Below, in pieces: positions 23,365 to 38,890 of a DNA stretch of 64,000 nucleotides; within the stretch, counting starts at the first letter, position 1, and every line of letters starts with the position of its first letter. The position numbers and the translations under genes were made by a program. Source of the DNA: Nemertoderma westbladi (Eukaryota; Xenacoelomorpha; Nemertodermatida; Nemertodermatidae); assembly GCA_032718475.1 (NCBI GenBank), contig JAUCBJ010008795.1:162026-226025 (forward strand). The letters are read 5' to 3'. The notes under the pieces are model-generated. The model did not search any database and was not told the DNA's origin. It was given only the letters and a program-made list of their open reading frames with translations.

Positions 23365-24902
23365 TAAGTGAATATCTTGTATAGAGATAGCTGGAACAAT
23401 AAGTGAATAACTAGTATAGAGATAGCTGGGACAATACGTGAATACCTACAATTTGTATAGAGATAGCTGGAACAATAAGTGAATATCTTGTATAGAGATA
23501 GCTGGAACAATAAGTGAATAACTTGTATAGAGATAGCTGGAACAATAAGTGAATAACTAGTATAGAGATAGCTGGGACAATACGTGAATACCTACAATTT
23601 GTATAGAGATAGCTGGAACAATAAGTGAATAACTTGTATAGAGATATCTGGAAAAATAAGTGAATATCTTGTATAGAGATAACTGGAACAATAGGTGAAT
23701 AACTAGTATAGAGATAGCTGGAACAAAAGTGAATAACTTGTATAGAGATAGCTGGAACAATAAGTGACTATCTTGTATAGAGATAGCTGGAACAATAAGT
23801 GAATATCTAGTATAGAGATAGCTGGAACAATAAGTGAATAACTAGTATAGAGATAGCTGGGACAATACGTGAATACCTACAATTTGTATAGAGATAGCTG
23901 GAACAATAAGTGAATATCTTGTATAGAGATAGCTGGAACAATAAGTGAATAACTTGTATAGAGATAGCTGGAACAATAAGTGAATAACTAGTATAGAGAT
24001 AGCTGGGACAATACGTGAATACCTACAATTTGTATAGAGATAGCTGGAACAATAAGTGAATAACTTGTATAGAGATATCTGGAAAAATAAGTGAATATCT
24101 TGTATAGAGATAACTGGAACAATAAGTGAATAACTAGTATAGAGATAGCTGGAACAAAAGTGAATAACTTGTATAGAGATAGCTGGAACAATAAGTGACT
24201 ATCTTGTATAGAGATAGCTGGAACAATAAGTGAATAACTAGTATAGAGATAGCTGGAACAATAAGTGAATATCTTGTATAGAGATAGCTGGAACAATAAG
24301 TGAATATCTTGTATAGAGATAGCTGGAACACTAAGTGAATAACTTGTATAGAGATAGCTGGAACAATAAGTGAATATCTTGTATAGAGATAGCTGGAACA
24401 ATAAGTGAATAACTAGTATAGAGATAGCTGGAACAATAAGTGAATATCTTGTATAGAGATAGCTGGAACACTAAGTGAATATCTCGTATATAGATAGCTG
24501 GAACAATAAGTGAATATCTTGTATAGAGATAGCTGGAACAATAAGTGAATATCTTGTATAGAGATAGCTGGAACAATAAGTGAATATCTTGCATAGAGAT
24601 AGCTGGAACAATAAGTTAATATCTTGTATAGAGATAGCTGGAACAATAAGTGAATATCTTGTATAGAGATAGCTGGAACAATAAGTGAATATCTTGCATA
24701 GAGATAGCTGGAACAATAAGTGAATAACTTGTATAGAGATAGCTGGAACAATAAGTGAATATCTTGTATAGAGATAGCTGGAACAATAAGTGAATATCTT
24801 GTATAGAGTTAGCTGGAACAATAAGTGAATATCTTGTATAGAGATATCTGGAACAATAAGTGAATATCTTGAATAGAGATAGCTGGAACAATAAGTTAAT
24901 AA

Positions 24903-27900
24903 CTAGTATAGAGATAGCTGGAACAATAAGTGAATAACTAGTGTAGAGATAGCTGGGACAATACGTGAATACCTACAATTTGTATAGAGATAGCTGGAAC
25001 AATAAGTGAATATCTTGTATAGAGATAACTGGAACAATAAGTGAATAAGCTGGAACAATAAGTGAATAACTTGTATAGAGATAGCTGGAACAATAAGTGA
25101 ATATCTTGTATAGAGATAGCTGGAACAATAAGTGAATATCTTGTATAGAGATAGCTGAAACAATAAGTGAATAACTTGTTTAGAGATAGCTGGAACAATA
25201 AGTGAATATTTTGTATAGAGATAGCTGGAACAATAAGTGAATATCTTGTATAGAAATAGCTGGAACAATAAGTGAATATCTTGTATAGAGATAGCTGGAA
25301 CAATAAGTGAATATCTTGTATAGAGATAGCTGGAACAATAAGTGAGTATCTTGTATAGAGATAGCTGGAACAATAAGTGAATATCTTGTATAGAGATAGC
25401 TGGAACAATAAATGCATAACTTGTATAGAGATAGCTGGAACAATAAGTGAATAACTAGTATATAGATAGCTGGAACAATAAGTGAATATCTTGTATAGAG
25501 ATAGCTGGAACAATAAGTGAATATTTCGCATATAGATAGCTGGAACAATAAGTGAATATCTTGTATAGAGATAGCTGGAACAATAAGTGCATAACTTGTA
25601 TAGAGATAGCTGGAACAATAAGTGAATATTTTGCATAGAGATAGCTGGAACAATAAATGAATATTTTGCATAGAGATAGCTGGAACAATAAGTGAATAAC
25701 TTGTATAGAGATAGCTGGAACAATAAGTGAATATCTTGTATAGAGATAGCTGGAACACTAAGTGAATATCTCGTATATAGATAGCTGGAACAATAAGTGA
25801 ATATCTTGTATAGAGATAGCTGGAACAATAAGTGAATATTTTGCATAGAGATAGCTGGAACAATAAGTGAATATCTTGTATAGAGATAGCTGGAACACTA
25901 AGTGAATATCTCGTATAGAGATAGCTGGGACAATAAGTGAATAACTAGTATAGAGATAGCTGGAACAATAAGTGAATATCTTGCATAGAGATAGCTGGAA
26001 CAATAAGTGAATAACTTGTATAGAGATAGCTGGAACAATAAGTGAATATCTTGTATAGAGATATCTGGAACAATAAGTGAATATCTTGTATAGAGATAGC
26101 TGGGACAATACGTGAATACCTACAATTTGTATAGAGATAGCTGGAACAATAAGTGAATAACTTGTATAGAGATATCTGGAAAAATAAGTGAATATCTTGT
26201 ATAGAGATAACTGGAACAATAAGTGAATAACTAGTATAGAGATAGCTGGAACAAAAGTGAATAACTTGTATAGAGATAGCTGGAACAATAAGTGACTATC
26301 TTGTATAGAGATAGCTGGAACAATAAGTGAATAACTAGTATAGAGATAGCTGGAACAATAAGTGAATATCTTGTATAGAGATAGCTGGAACAATAAGTGA
26401 ATATCTTGTATAGAGATAGCTGGAACACTAAGTGAATAACTTGTATAGAGATAGCTGGAACAATAAGTGAATATCTTGTATAGAGATAGCTGGAACAATA
26501 AGTGAATAACTAGTATAGAGATAGCTGGAACAATAAGTGAATATCTTGTATAGAGATAGCTGGAACACTAAGTGAATATCTCGTGTATAGATAGCTGGAA
26601 CAATAAGTGAATATCTTGTATAGAGATAGCTGGAACAATAAGTGAATATCTTGTATAGAGATAGCTGGAACAATAAGTGAATATCTTGCATAGAGATAGC
26701 TGGAACAATAAGTTAATATCTTGTATAGAGATAGCTGGAACAATAAGTGAATATCTTGTATAGAGATAGCTGGAACAATAAGTGAATATCTTGCATAGAG
26801 ATAGCTGGAACAATAAGTGAATAACTTGTATAGAGATAGCTGGAACAATAAGTGAATATCTTGTATAGAGATAGCTGGAACAATAAGTGAATATCTTGTA
26901 TAGAGTTAGCTGGAACAATAAGTGAATATCTTGTATAGAGATATCTGGAACAATAAGTGAATATCTTGTATAGAGATAGCTGGAACAATAAGTTAATAAC
27001 TAGTATAGAGATAGCTGGAACAATAAGTGAATAACTAGTGTAGAGATAGCTGGGACAATACGTGAATACCTACAATTTGTATAGAGATAGCTGGAACAAT
27101 AAGTGAATATCTTGTATAGAGATAGCTGGAACAATAAGTGAATATCTTGTATAGAGATAACTGGAACAATAAGTGAATAAGCTGGAACAATAAGTGAATA
27201 ACTTGTATAGAGATAGCTGGAACAATAAGTGAATATCTTGTATAGAGATAGCTGGAACAATAAGTGAATATCTTGTATAGAGATAGCTGAAACAATAAGT
27301 GAATAACTTGTTTAGAGATAGCTGGAACAATAAGTGAATATTTTGTATAGAGATAGCTGGAACAATAAGTGAATATCTTGTATAGAAATAGCTGGAACAA
27401 TAAGTGAATATCTTGTATAGAGATAGCTGGAACAATAAGTGAATATCTTGTATAGAGATAGCTGGAACAATAAGTGAGTATCTTGTATAGAGATAGCTGG
27501 AACAATAAGTGAATATCTTGTATAGAGATAGCTGGAACAATAAATGCATAACTTGTATAGAGATAGCTGGAACAATAAGTGAATAACTAGTATATAGATA
27601 GCTGGAACAATAAGTGAATATCTTGTATAGAGATAGCTGGAACAATAAGTGAATATTTTGCATATAGATAGCTGGAACAATAAGTGAATATCTTGTATAG
27701 AGATAGCTGGAACAATAAGTGCATAACTTGTATAGAGATAGCTGGAACAATAAGTGAATATTTTGCATAGAGATAGCTGGAACAATAAATGAATATTTTG
27801 CATAGAGATAGCTGGAACAATAAGTGAATAACTTGTATAGAGATAGCTGGAACAATAAGTGAATATCTTGTATAGAGATAGCTGGAACACTAAGTGAATA

Positions 27901-30900
27901 TCTTGTATATAGATAGCTGGAACAATAAGTGAATATCTTGTATAGAGATAGCTGGAACAATAAGTGAATATTTTGCATAGAGATAGCTGGAACAATAAGT
28001 GAATATCTTGTATAGAGATAGCTGGAACACTAAGTGAATATCTCGTATAGAGATAGCTGGGACAATAAGTGAATAACTAGTATAGAGATAGCTGGAACAA
28101 TAAGTGAATATCTTGCATAGAGATAGCTGGAACAATAAGTGAATAACTTGTATAGAGATAGCTGGAACAATAAGTGAATATCTTGTATAGAGATATCTGG
28201 AACAATAAGTGAATATCTTGTATAGAGATAGCTGGAACACTAAGTGAATATCTCGTATATAGATAGCTGGAACAATAAGTGAATATTTTGCATAGAGATA
28301 GCTGGAACAATAAGTGAATATTTTGCATAGAGATAGCTGGAACAATAAGTGAATAACTTGTATAGAGATAGCTGGAACAATAAGTGAATATCTTGTATAG
28401 AGATATCTGGAACAATAAGTGAATATCTTGTATAGAGATAGCTGGAACACTAAGTGAATATCTCGTATATAGATAGCTGGAACAATAAGTGAATATCTTG
28501 TATAGAGATAGCTGGAACAATAAGTGAATATCTTGTATAGAGATAGCTGGAACAATAAGTGAATATCTTGTATAGAGATAGCTGGAACAATAAGTGAGTA
28601 TCTTGTATAGAGATAGCTGGAACAATAAGTGAATATCTTGTATAAAGATAGCTGGAACAATAAATGCATAACTTGTATAGAGATAGCTGGAACAATAAGT
28701 GAATATCTTGTATAGAGATAGCTGGGACAATAAGTGAATAACTAGTATAGAGATAGCTGGAACAATAAGTGAATATCTTGCATAGAGATAGCTGGAACAA
28801 TAAGTGAATAACTTGTATAGAGATAGCTGGAACAATAAGTGAATATCTTGTATAGAGATATCTGGAACAATAAGTGAATATCTTGTATAGAGATAGCTGG
28901 AACACTAAGTGAATATCTCGTATATAGATAGCTGGAACAATAAGTGAATATCTTGTATAGAGATAGCTGGAACAATAAGTGAATATTTTGCATAGAGATA
29001 GCTGGAACAATAAGTGAATATCTTGTATAGAGATAGCTGGAACAATAAGTGAATAACTAGTATAGAGATAGCTGGGACAATACGTGAATACCTACAATTT
29101 GTATAGAGATAGCTGGATCAATAAGTGAATAACCTGTATAGAGATAGCTGGAACAATAAGTGAATAACTAGTATAGAGATAACTGGAACAATAAGTGAAT
29201 AACTAGTATAGAGATAGCTGGAACAATAAGTGAATAACTTGTATAGAGATAGCTGGAACAATAAGTGAATATCTTGTATAGAGATAGCTGGAACAATAAG
29301 TGAATAACTTGTATAGAGATAGCTGGAACAATAAGTGAATATCTTGTATAGAGATAGCTGGAACAATAAGTGAATATTTTGTATAGAGTTAGCTGGAACA
29401 TAAGTGAATATCTTGGATAGAGATAGCTGGAACACTAAGTGGATATCTTGTATAGAGATAGCTGGAACAATAAGTGAATAACTAGTATAGAGATATCTGG
29501 GACAATACGTGAATACCTACAATTTGTATAGAGATAGCTGGAACAATAAGTGAATATCTTGTATAGAGATAGCTGGAACAATAAGTGAATAACTTGTATA
29601 GAGATAGCTGGAACAATAAGTGAATAACTAGTATAGAGATAGCTGGGACAATACGTGAATACCTACAATTTGTATAGAGATAGCTGGAACAATAAGTGAA
29701 TAACTTGTATAGAGATATCTGGAAAAATAAGTGAATATCTTGTATAGAGATAACTGGAACAATAAGTGAATAACTAGTATAGAGATAGCTGGAACAAAAG
29801 TGAATAACTTGTATAGAGATAGCTGGAACAATAAGTGACTATCTTGTATAGAGATAGCTGGAACAATAAGTGAATATCTAGTATAGAGATAGCTGGAACA
29901 ATAAGTGAATAACTAGTATAGAGATAGCTGGGACAATACGTGAATACCTACAATTTGTATAGAGATAGCTGGAACAATAAGTGAATATCTTGTATAGAGA
30001 TAGCTGGAACAATAAGTGAATAACTTGTATAGAGATAGCTGGAACAATAAGTGAATAACTAGTATAGAGATAGCTGGGACAATACGTGAATACCTACAAT
30101 TTGTATAGAGATAGCTGGAACAATAAGTGAATAACTTGTATAGAGATATCTGGAAAAATAAGTGAATATCTTGTATAGAGATAACTGGAACAATAAGTGA
30201 ATAACTAGTATAGAGATAGCTGGAACAAAAGTGAATAACTTGTATAGAGATAGCTGGAACAATAAGTGACTATCTTGTATAGAGATAGCTGGAACAATAA
30301 GTGAATAACTAGTATAGAGATAGCTGGAACAATAAGTGAATATCTTGTATAGAGATAGCTGGAACAATAAGTGAATATCTTGTATAGAGATAGCTGGAAC
30401 ACTAAGTGAATAACTTGTATAGAGATAGCTGGAACAATAAGTGAATATCTTGTATAGAGATAGCTGGAACAATAAGTGAATAACTAGTATAGAGATAGCT
30501 GGAACAATAAGTGAATATCTTGTATAGAGATAGCTGGAACACTAAGTGAATATCTCGTATATAGATAGCTGGAACAATAAGTGAATATCTTGTATAGAGA
30601 TAGCTGGAACAATAAGTGAATATCTTGTATAGAGATAGCTGGAACAATAAGTGAATATCTTGCATAGAGATAGCTGGAACATAAGTGAATAACTTGTATA
30701 GAGATAGCTGGAACAATAAGTGAATATCTTGTATAGAGATAGCTGGAACAATAAGTGAATATCTTGTATAGAGTTAGCTGGAACAATAAGTGAATATCTT
30801 GTATAGAGATATCTGGAACAATAAGTGAATATCTTGTATAGAGATAGCTGGAACAATAAGTTAATAACTAGTATAGAGATAGCTGGAACAATAAGTAAAT

Positions 30901-31373
30901 AACTAGTGTAGAGATAGCTGGGACAATACGTGAATACCTACAATTTGTATAGAGATAACTGGAACAATAAGTGAATATCTTGTATAGAGATAGCTGGAAC
31001 AATAAGTGAATATCTTGTATAGAGATAACTGGAACAATAAGTGAATAAGCTGGAACAATAAGTGAATAACTTGTATAGAGATAGCTGGAACAATAAGTGA
31101 ATATCTTGTATAGAGATAGCTGGAACAATAAGTGAATATCTTGTATAGAGATAGCTGAAACAATAAGTGAATAACTTGTTTAGAGATAGCTGGAACAATA
31201 AGTGAATATTTTGTATAGAGATAGCTGGAACAATAAGTGAATATCTTGTATAGAAATAGCTGGAACAATAAGTGAATATCTTGTATAGAGATAGCTGGAA
31301 CAATAAGTGAATATCTTGTATAGAGATAGCTGGAACAATAAGTGAGTATCTTGTATAGAGATAGCTGGAACAA
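24903..31373. repeat. Duplicated blocks within the satellite (offsets 2132 and 3868 bp)
   Basis: The truncated unit gtgaataagctggaacaata marks three copies near 25045, 27177 and 31045, each followed by the same order of variants including cttgtttagag and tatagaaatag. Confidence 0.85.
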
Positions 31374-32702
31374 TAAGTGAATATCTTGTATAGAGATAGC
31401 TGGAACAATAAATGCATAACTTGTATAGAGATAGCTGGAACAATAAGTGAATAACTAGTATAGAGATAGCTGGAACAATAAGTGAATATCTTGCATAGAG
31501 ATAGCTGGAACAATAAGTGAATAACTTGTATAGAGATAGCTGGAACAATAAGTGAATATCTTGTATAGAGATATCTGGAACAATAAGTGAATATCTTGTA
31601 TAGAGATAGCTGGAACAATAAGTGAATAACTAGTATAGAGATAGCTGGAACAATAAGTGAATAACTAGTATAAAGATAGCTGGGACAATACGTGAATATC
31701 TTGCATAGAGATATCTAGAACAATAAGTGAATATTTTGTATAGAGATAGCTGGAACAATAAGTGAATATCTTGTATAGAAATAGCTGGAACAATAAGTGA
31801 ATATCTTGTATAGAGATAGCTGGAACAATAAGTGAATATCTTGTATAGAGATAGCTGGAACAATAAGTGAGTATCTTGTATAGAGATAGCTGGAACAATA
31901 AGTGAATATCTTGTATAAAGATAGCTGGAACAATAAATGCATAACTTGTATAGAGATAGCTGGAACAATAAGTGAATATCTTGTATAGAGATAGCTGGGA
32001 CAATAAGTGAATAACTAGTATAGAGATAGCTGGAACAATAAGTGAATATCTTGCATAGAGATAGCTGGAACAATAAGTGAATAACTTGTATAGAGATAGC
32101 TGGAACAATAAGTGAATATCTTGTATAGAGATATCTGGAACAATAAGTGAATATCTTGTATAGAGATAGCTGGAACACTAAGTGAATATCTCGTATATAG
32201 ATAGCTGGAACAATAAGTGAATATCTTGTATAGAGATAGCTGGAACAATAAGTGAATATTTTGCATAGAGATAGCTGGAACAATAAGTGAATATCTTGTA
32301 TAGAGATAGCTGGAACAATAAGTGAATATTTTGCATAGAGATAGCTGGAACAATAAGTGAATAACTTGTATAGAGATAGCTGGAACAACAAGTGAATATC
32401 TTGTATAGAGATAGCTGGAACACTAAGTGAATATCTCGTATATAGATAGCTGGAACAATAAGTGAATATCTTGTATAGAGATAGCTGGAACAATAAGTGA
32501 ATATTTTGCATAGAGATAGCTGGAACAATAAGTGAATATCTTGTATAGAGATAGCTGGAACAATAAGTGCATAACTTGTATAGAGATAGCTGGAACAATA
32601 AGTGAATATTTTGCATAGAGATAGCTGGAACAATAAGTGAATAACTTGTATAGAGATAGCTGGAACAATAAGTGAATATCTTGTATAGAGATAGCTGGAA
32701 CA

Positions 32703-35700
32703 CTAAGTGAATATCTCGTATATAGATAGCTGGAACAATAAGTGAATATCTTGTATAGAGATAGCTGGAACAATAAGTGAATATTTTGCATAGAGATAGC
32801 TGGAACAATAAGTGAATATCTTGTATAGAGATAGCTGGAACACTAAGTGAATATCTCGTATAGAGATAGCTGGGACAATAAGTGAATAACTAGTATAGAG
32901 ATAGCTGGAACAATAAGTGAATATCTTGCATAGAGATAGCTGGAACAATAAGTGAATAACTTGTATAGAGATAGCTGGAACAATAAGTGAATATCTTGTA
33001 TAGAGATATCTGGAACAATAAGTGAATATCTTGTATAGAGATAGCTGGAACACTAAGTGAATATCTCGTATATAGATAGCTGGAACAATAAGTGAATATT
33101 TTGCATAGAGATAGCTGGAACAATAAGTGAATATTTTGCATAGAGATAGCTGGAACAATAAGTGAATAACTTGTATAGAGATAGCTGGAACAATAAGTGA
33201 ATATCTTGTATAGAGATATCTGGAACAATAAGTGAATATCTTGTATAGAGATAGCTGTAACACTAAGTGAATATCTCGTATATAGATAGCTGGAACAATA
33301 AGTGAATATCTTGTATAGAGATAGCTGGGACAATAAGTGAATATCTTGTATAGAGATAGCTGGAACAATAAGTGAATATCTTGTATAGAGATAGCTGGAA
33401 CAATAAGTGAGTATCTTGTATAGAGATAGCTGGAACAATAAGTGAATATCTTGTATAAAGATAGCTGGAACAATAAATGCATAACTTGTATAGAGATAGC
33501 TGGAACAATAAGTGAATATCTTGTATAGAGATAGCTGGGACAATAAGTGAGTAACTAGTATAGAGATAGCTGGAACAATAAGTGAATATCTTGCATAGAG
33601 ATAGCTGGAACAATAAGTGAATAACTTGTATAGAGATAGCTGGAACAATAAGTGAATATCTTGTATAGAGATATCTGGAACAATAAGTGAATATCTTGTA
33701 TAGAGATAGCTGGAACACTAAGTGAATATCTCGTATATAGATAGCTGGAACAATAAGTGAATATCTTGTATAGAGATAGCTGGAACAATACGTGAATATT
33801 TTGCATAGAGATAGCTGGAACAATAAGTGAATATCTTGTATAGAGATAGCTGGAACAATAAGTGACTATTTTGCTTAGAGATAGCTGGAACAATAAGTGA
33901 ATAACTTGTATAGAGATAGCTGGAACAATAAGTGAATATCTTGTATAGAGATAGCTGGAACACTAAGTGAATATCTCGTATATAGATAGCTGGAACAATA
34001 AGTGAATATCTTGTATAGAGATAGCTGGAACAATAAGTGAATATTTTGCATAGAGATAGCTGGAACAATAAGTGAATATCTTGTATAGAGATAGCTGGAA
34101 CAATAAGTGAATATTTTGCATAGAGATAGCTGGAACAATAAGTGAATAACTTGTATAGAGATAGCTGGAACAACAAGTGAATATCTTGTATAGAGATAGC
34201 TGGAACACTAAGTGAATATCTCGTATATAGATAGCTGGAACAATAAGTGAATATCTTGTATAGAGATAGCTGGAACAATAAGTGAATATTTTGCATAGAG
34301 ATAGCTGGAACAATAAGTGAATATCTTGTATAGAGATAGCTGGAACAATAAGTGCATAACTTGTATAGAGATAGCTGGAACAATAAGTGAATATTTTGCA
34401 TAGAGATAGCTGGAACAATAAATGAATATTTTGCATAGAGATAGCTGGAACAATAAGTGAATAACTTGTATAGAGATAGCTGGAACAATAAGTTAATATC
34501 TTGTATAGAGATAGCTGGAACACTAAGTGAATATCTCGTATATAGATAGCTGGAACAATAAGTGAATATCTTGTATAGAGATAGCTGGAACAATAAGTGA
34601 ATATTTTGCATAGAGATAGCTGGAACAATAAGTGAATATCTTGTATAGAGATAGCTGGAACACTAAGTGAATATCTCGTATAGAGATAGCTGGGACAATA
34701 AGTGAATAACTAGTATAGAGATAGCTGGAACAATAAGTGAATATCTTGCATAGAGATAGCTGGAACAATAAGTGAATAACTTGTATAGAGATAGCTGGAA
34801 CAATAAGTGAATATCTTGTATAGAGATATCTGGAACAATAAGTGAATATCTTGTATAGAGATAGCTGGAACACTAAGTGAATATCTCGTATATAGATAGC
34901 TGGAACAATAAGTGAATATTTTGCATAGAGATAGCTGGAACAATAAGTGAATATTTTGCATAGAGATAGCTGGAACAATAAGTGAATAACTTGTATAGAG
35001 ATAGCTGGAACAATAAGTGAATATCTTGTATAGAGATATCTGGAACAATAAGTGAATATCTTGTATAGAGATAGCTGGAACACTAAGTGAATATCTCGTA
35101 TATAGATAGCTGGAACAATAAGTGAATATCTTGTATAGAGATAGCTGGAACAATAAGTGAATATCTTGTATAGAGATAGCTGGAACAATAAGTGAATATC
35201 TTGTATAGAGATAGCTGGAACAATAAGTGAGTATCTTGTATAGAGATAGCTGGAACAATAAGTGAATATCTTGTATAAAGATAGCTGGAACAATAAATGC
35301 ATAACTTGTATAGAGATAGCTGGAACAATAAGTGAATATCTTGTATAGAGATAGCTGGGACAATAAGTGAATAACTAGTATAGAGATAGCTGGAACAATA
35401 AGTGAATATCTTGCATAGAGATAGCTGGAACAATAAGTGAATAACTTGTATAGAGATAGCTGGAACAATAAGTGAATATCTTGTATAGAGATATCTGGAA
35501 CAATAAGTGAATATCTTGTATAGAGATAGCTGGAACACTAAGTGAATATCTCGTATATAGATAGCTGGAACAATAAGTGAATATCTTGTATAGAGATAGA
35601 TGGAACAATAAGTGAATATTTTGCATAGAGATAGGGAACAATAAGTGAATATCTTGTATAGAGATAGCTGGAACAATAAGTGAATATTTTGCATAGAGAT

Positions 35701-38700
35701 AGCTGGAACAATAAGTGAATATCTTGTATAGAGATAGCTGGAACAATAAGTGCATAACTTGTATAGAGATAGCTGGAACAATAAGTGAATATTTTGCATA
35801 GAGATAGCTGGAACAATAAGTGAATAACTTGTATAGAGATAGCTGGAACAATAAGTGAATATCTTGTATAGAGATAGCTGGAACACTAAGTGAATATCTC
35901 GTATATAGATAGCTGGAACAATAAGTGAATATCTTGTATAGAGATAGCTGGAACAATAAGTGAATATTTTGCATAGAGATAGCTGGAACAATAAGTGAAT
36001 ATCTTGTATAGAGATAGCTGGAACACTAAGTGAATATCTCGTATAGAGATAGCTGGGACAATAAGTGAATAACTAGTATAGAGATAGCTGGAACAATAAG
36101 TGAATATCTTGCATAGAGATAGCTGGAACAATAAGTGAATAACTTGTATAGAGATAGCTGGAACAATAAGTGAATATCTTGTATAGAGATATCTGGAACA
36201 ATAAGTGAATATCTTGTATAGAGATAGCTGGAACACTAAGTGAATATCTCGTATATAGATAGCTGGAACAATAAGTGAATATTTTGCATAGAGATAGCTG
36301 GAACAATAAGTGAATATTTTGCATAGAGATAGCTGGAACAATAAGTGAATAACTTGTATAGAGATAGCTGGAACAATAAGTGAATATCTTGTATAGAGAT
36401 ATCTGGAACAATAAGTGAATATCTTGTATAGAGATAGCTGTAACACTAAGTGAATATCTCGTATATAGATAGCTGGAACAATAAGTGAATATCTTGTATA
36501 GAGATAGCTGGGACAATAAGTGAATATCTTGTATAGAGATAGCTGGAACAATAAGTGAATATCTTGTATAGAGATAGCTGGAACAATAAGTGAGTATCTT
36601 GTATAGAGATAGCTGGAACAATAAGTGAATATCTTGTATAAAGATAGCTGGAACAATAAATGCATAACTTGTATAGAGATAGCTGGAACAATAAGTGAAT
36701 ATCTTGTATAGAGATAGCTGGGACAATAAGTGAGTAACTAGTATAGAGATAGCTGGAACAATAAGTGAATATCTTGCATAGAGATAGCTGGAACAATAAG
36801 TGAATAACTTGTATAGAGATAGCTGGAACAATAAGTGAATATCTTGTATAGAGATATCTGGAACAATAAGTGAATATCTTGTATAGAGATAGCTGGAACA
36901 CTAAGTGAATATCTCGTATATAGATAGCTGGAACAATAAGTGAATATCTTGTATAGAGATAGCTGGAACAATACGTGAATATTTTGCATAGAGATAGCTG
37001 GAACAATAAGTGAATATCTTGTATAGAGATAGCTGGAACAATAAGTGACTATTTTGCTTAGAGATAGCTGGAACAATAAGTGAATAACTTGTATAGAGAT
37101 AGCTGGAACAATAAGTGAATATCTTGTATAGAGATAGCTGGAACACTAAGTGAATATCTCGTATATAGATAGCTGGAACAATAAGTGAATATCTTGTATA
37201 GAGATAGCTGGAACAATAAGTGAATATTTTGCATAGAGATAGCTGGAACAATAAGTGAATATCTTGTATAGAGATAGCTGGAACAATAAGTGAATATTTT
37301 GCATAGAGATAGCTGGAACAATAAGTGAATAACTTGTATAGAGATAGCTGGAACAACAAGTGAATATCTTGTATAGAGATAGCTGGAACACTAAGTGAAT
37401 ATCTCGTATATAGATAGCTGGAACAATAAGTGAATATCTTGTATAGAGATAGCTGGAACAATAAGTGAATATTTTGCATAGAGATAGCTGGAACAATAAG
37501 TGAATATCTTGTATAGAGATAGCTGGAACAATAAGTGCATAACTTGTATAGAGATAGCTGGAACAATAAGTGAATATTTTGCATAGAGATAGCTGGAACA
37601 ATAAATGAATATTTTGCATAGAGATAGCTGGAACAATAAGTGAATAACTTGTATAGAGATAGCTGGAACAATAAGTGAATATCTTGTATAGAGATAGCTG
37701 GAACACTAAGTGAATATCTCGTATATAGATAGCTGGAACAATAAGTGAATATCTTGTATAGAGATAGCTGGAACAATAAGTGAATATTTTGCATAGAGAT
37801 AGCTGGAACAATAAGTGAATATCTTGTATAGAGATAGCTGGAACACTAAGTGAATATCTCGTATAGAGATAGCTGGGACAATAAGTGAATAACTAGTATA
37901 GAGATAGCTGGAACAATAAGTGAATATCTTGCATAGAGATAGCTGGAACAATAAGTGAATAACTTGTATAGAGATAGCTGGAACAATAAGTGAATATCTT
38001 GTATAGAGATATCTGGAACAATAAGTGAATATCTTGTATAGAGATAGCTGGAACACTAAGTGAATATCTCGTATATAGATAGCTGGAACAATAAGTGAAT
38101 ATTTTGCATAGAGATAGCTGGAACAATAAGTGAATATTTTGCATAGAGATAGCTGGAACAATAAGTGAATAACTTGTATAGAGATAGCTGGAACAATAAG
38201 TGAATATCTTGTATAGAGATATCTGGAACAATAAGTGAATATCTTGTATAGAGATAGCTGGAACACTAAGTGAATATCTCGTATATAGATAGCTGGAACA
38301 ATAAGTGAATATCTTGTATAGAGATAGCTGGAACAATAAGTGAATATCTTGTATAGAGATAGCTGGAACAATAAGTGAATATCTTGTATAGAGATAGCTG
38401 GAACAATAAGTGAGTATCTTGTATAGAGATAGCTGGAACAATAAGTGAATATCTTGTATAAAGATAGCTGGAACAATAAATGCATAACTTGTATAGAGAT
38501 AGCTGGAACAATAAGTGAATATCTTGTATAGAGATAGCTGGGACAATAAGTGAATAACTAGTATAGAGATAGCTGGAACAATAAGTGAATATCTTGCATA
38601 GAGATAGCTGGAACAATAAGTGAATAACTTGTATAGAGATAGCTGGAACAATAAGTGAATATCTTGTATAGAGATATCTGGAACAATAAGTGAATATCTT

Positions 38701-38890
38701 GTATAGAGATAGCTGGAACACTAAGTGAATATCTCGTATATAGATAGCTGGAACAATAAGTGAATATCTTGTATAGAGATAGATGGAACAATAAGTGAAT
38801 ATTTTGCATAGAGATAGGGAACAATAAGTGAATATCTTGTATAGAGATAGCTGGAACAATAAGTGAATATTTTGCATAGAGATAGCTGGA
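32703..38890. repeat. Two copies of a 3183-bp satellite block
   Basis: Two consecutive blocks repeat at 3183 bp (91 units minus 2 bases). Shared private marks include agatggaac (35598 and 38781) and the 2-base deletion atagggaaca (35631 and 38814). Within each block a further shift of 1820 bp (52 units) is visible. Confidence 0.9.
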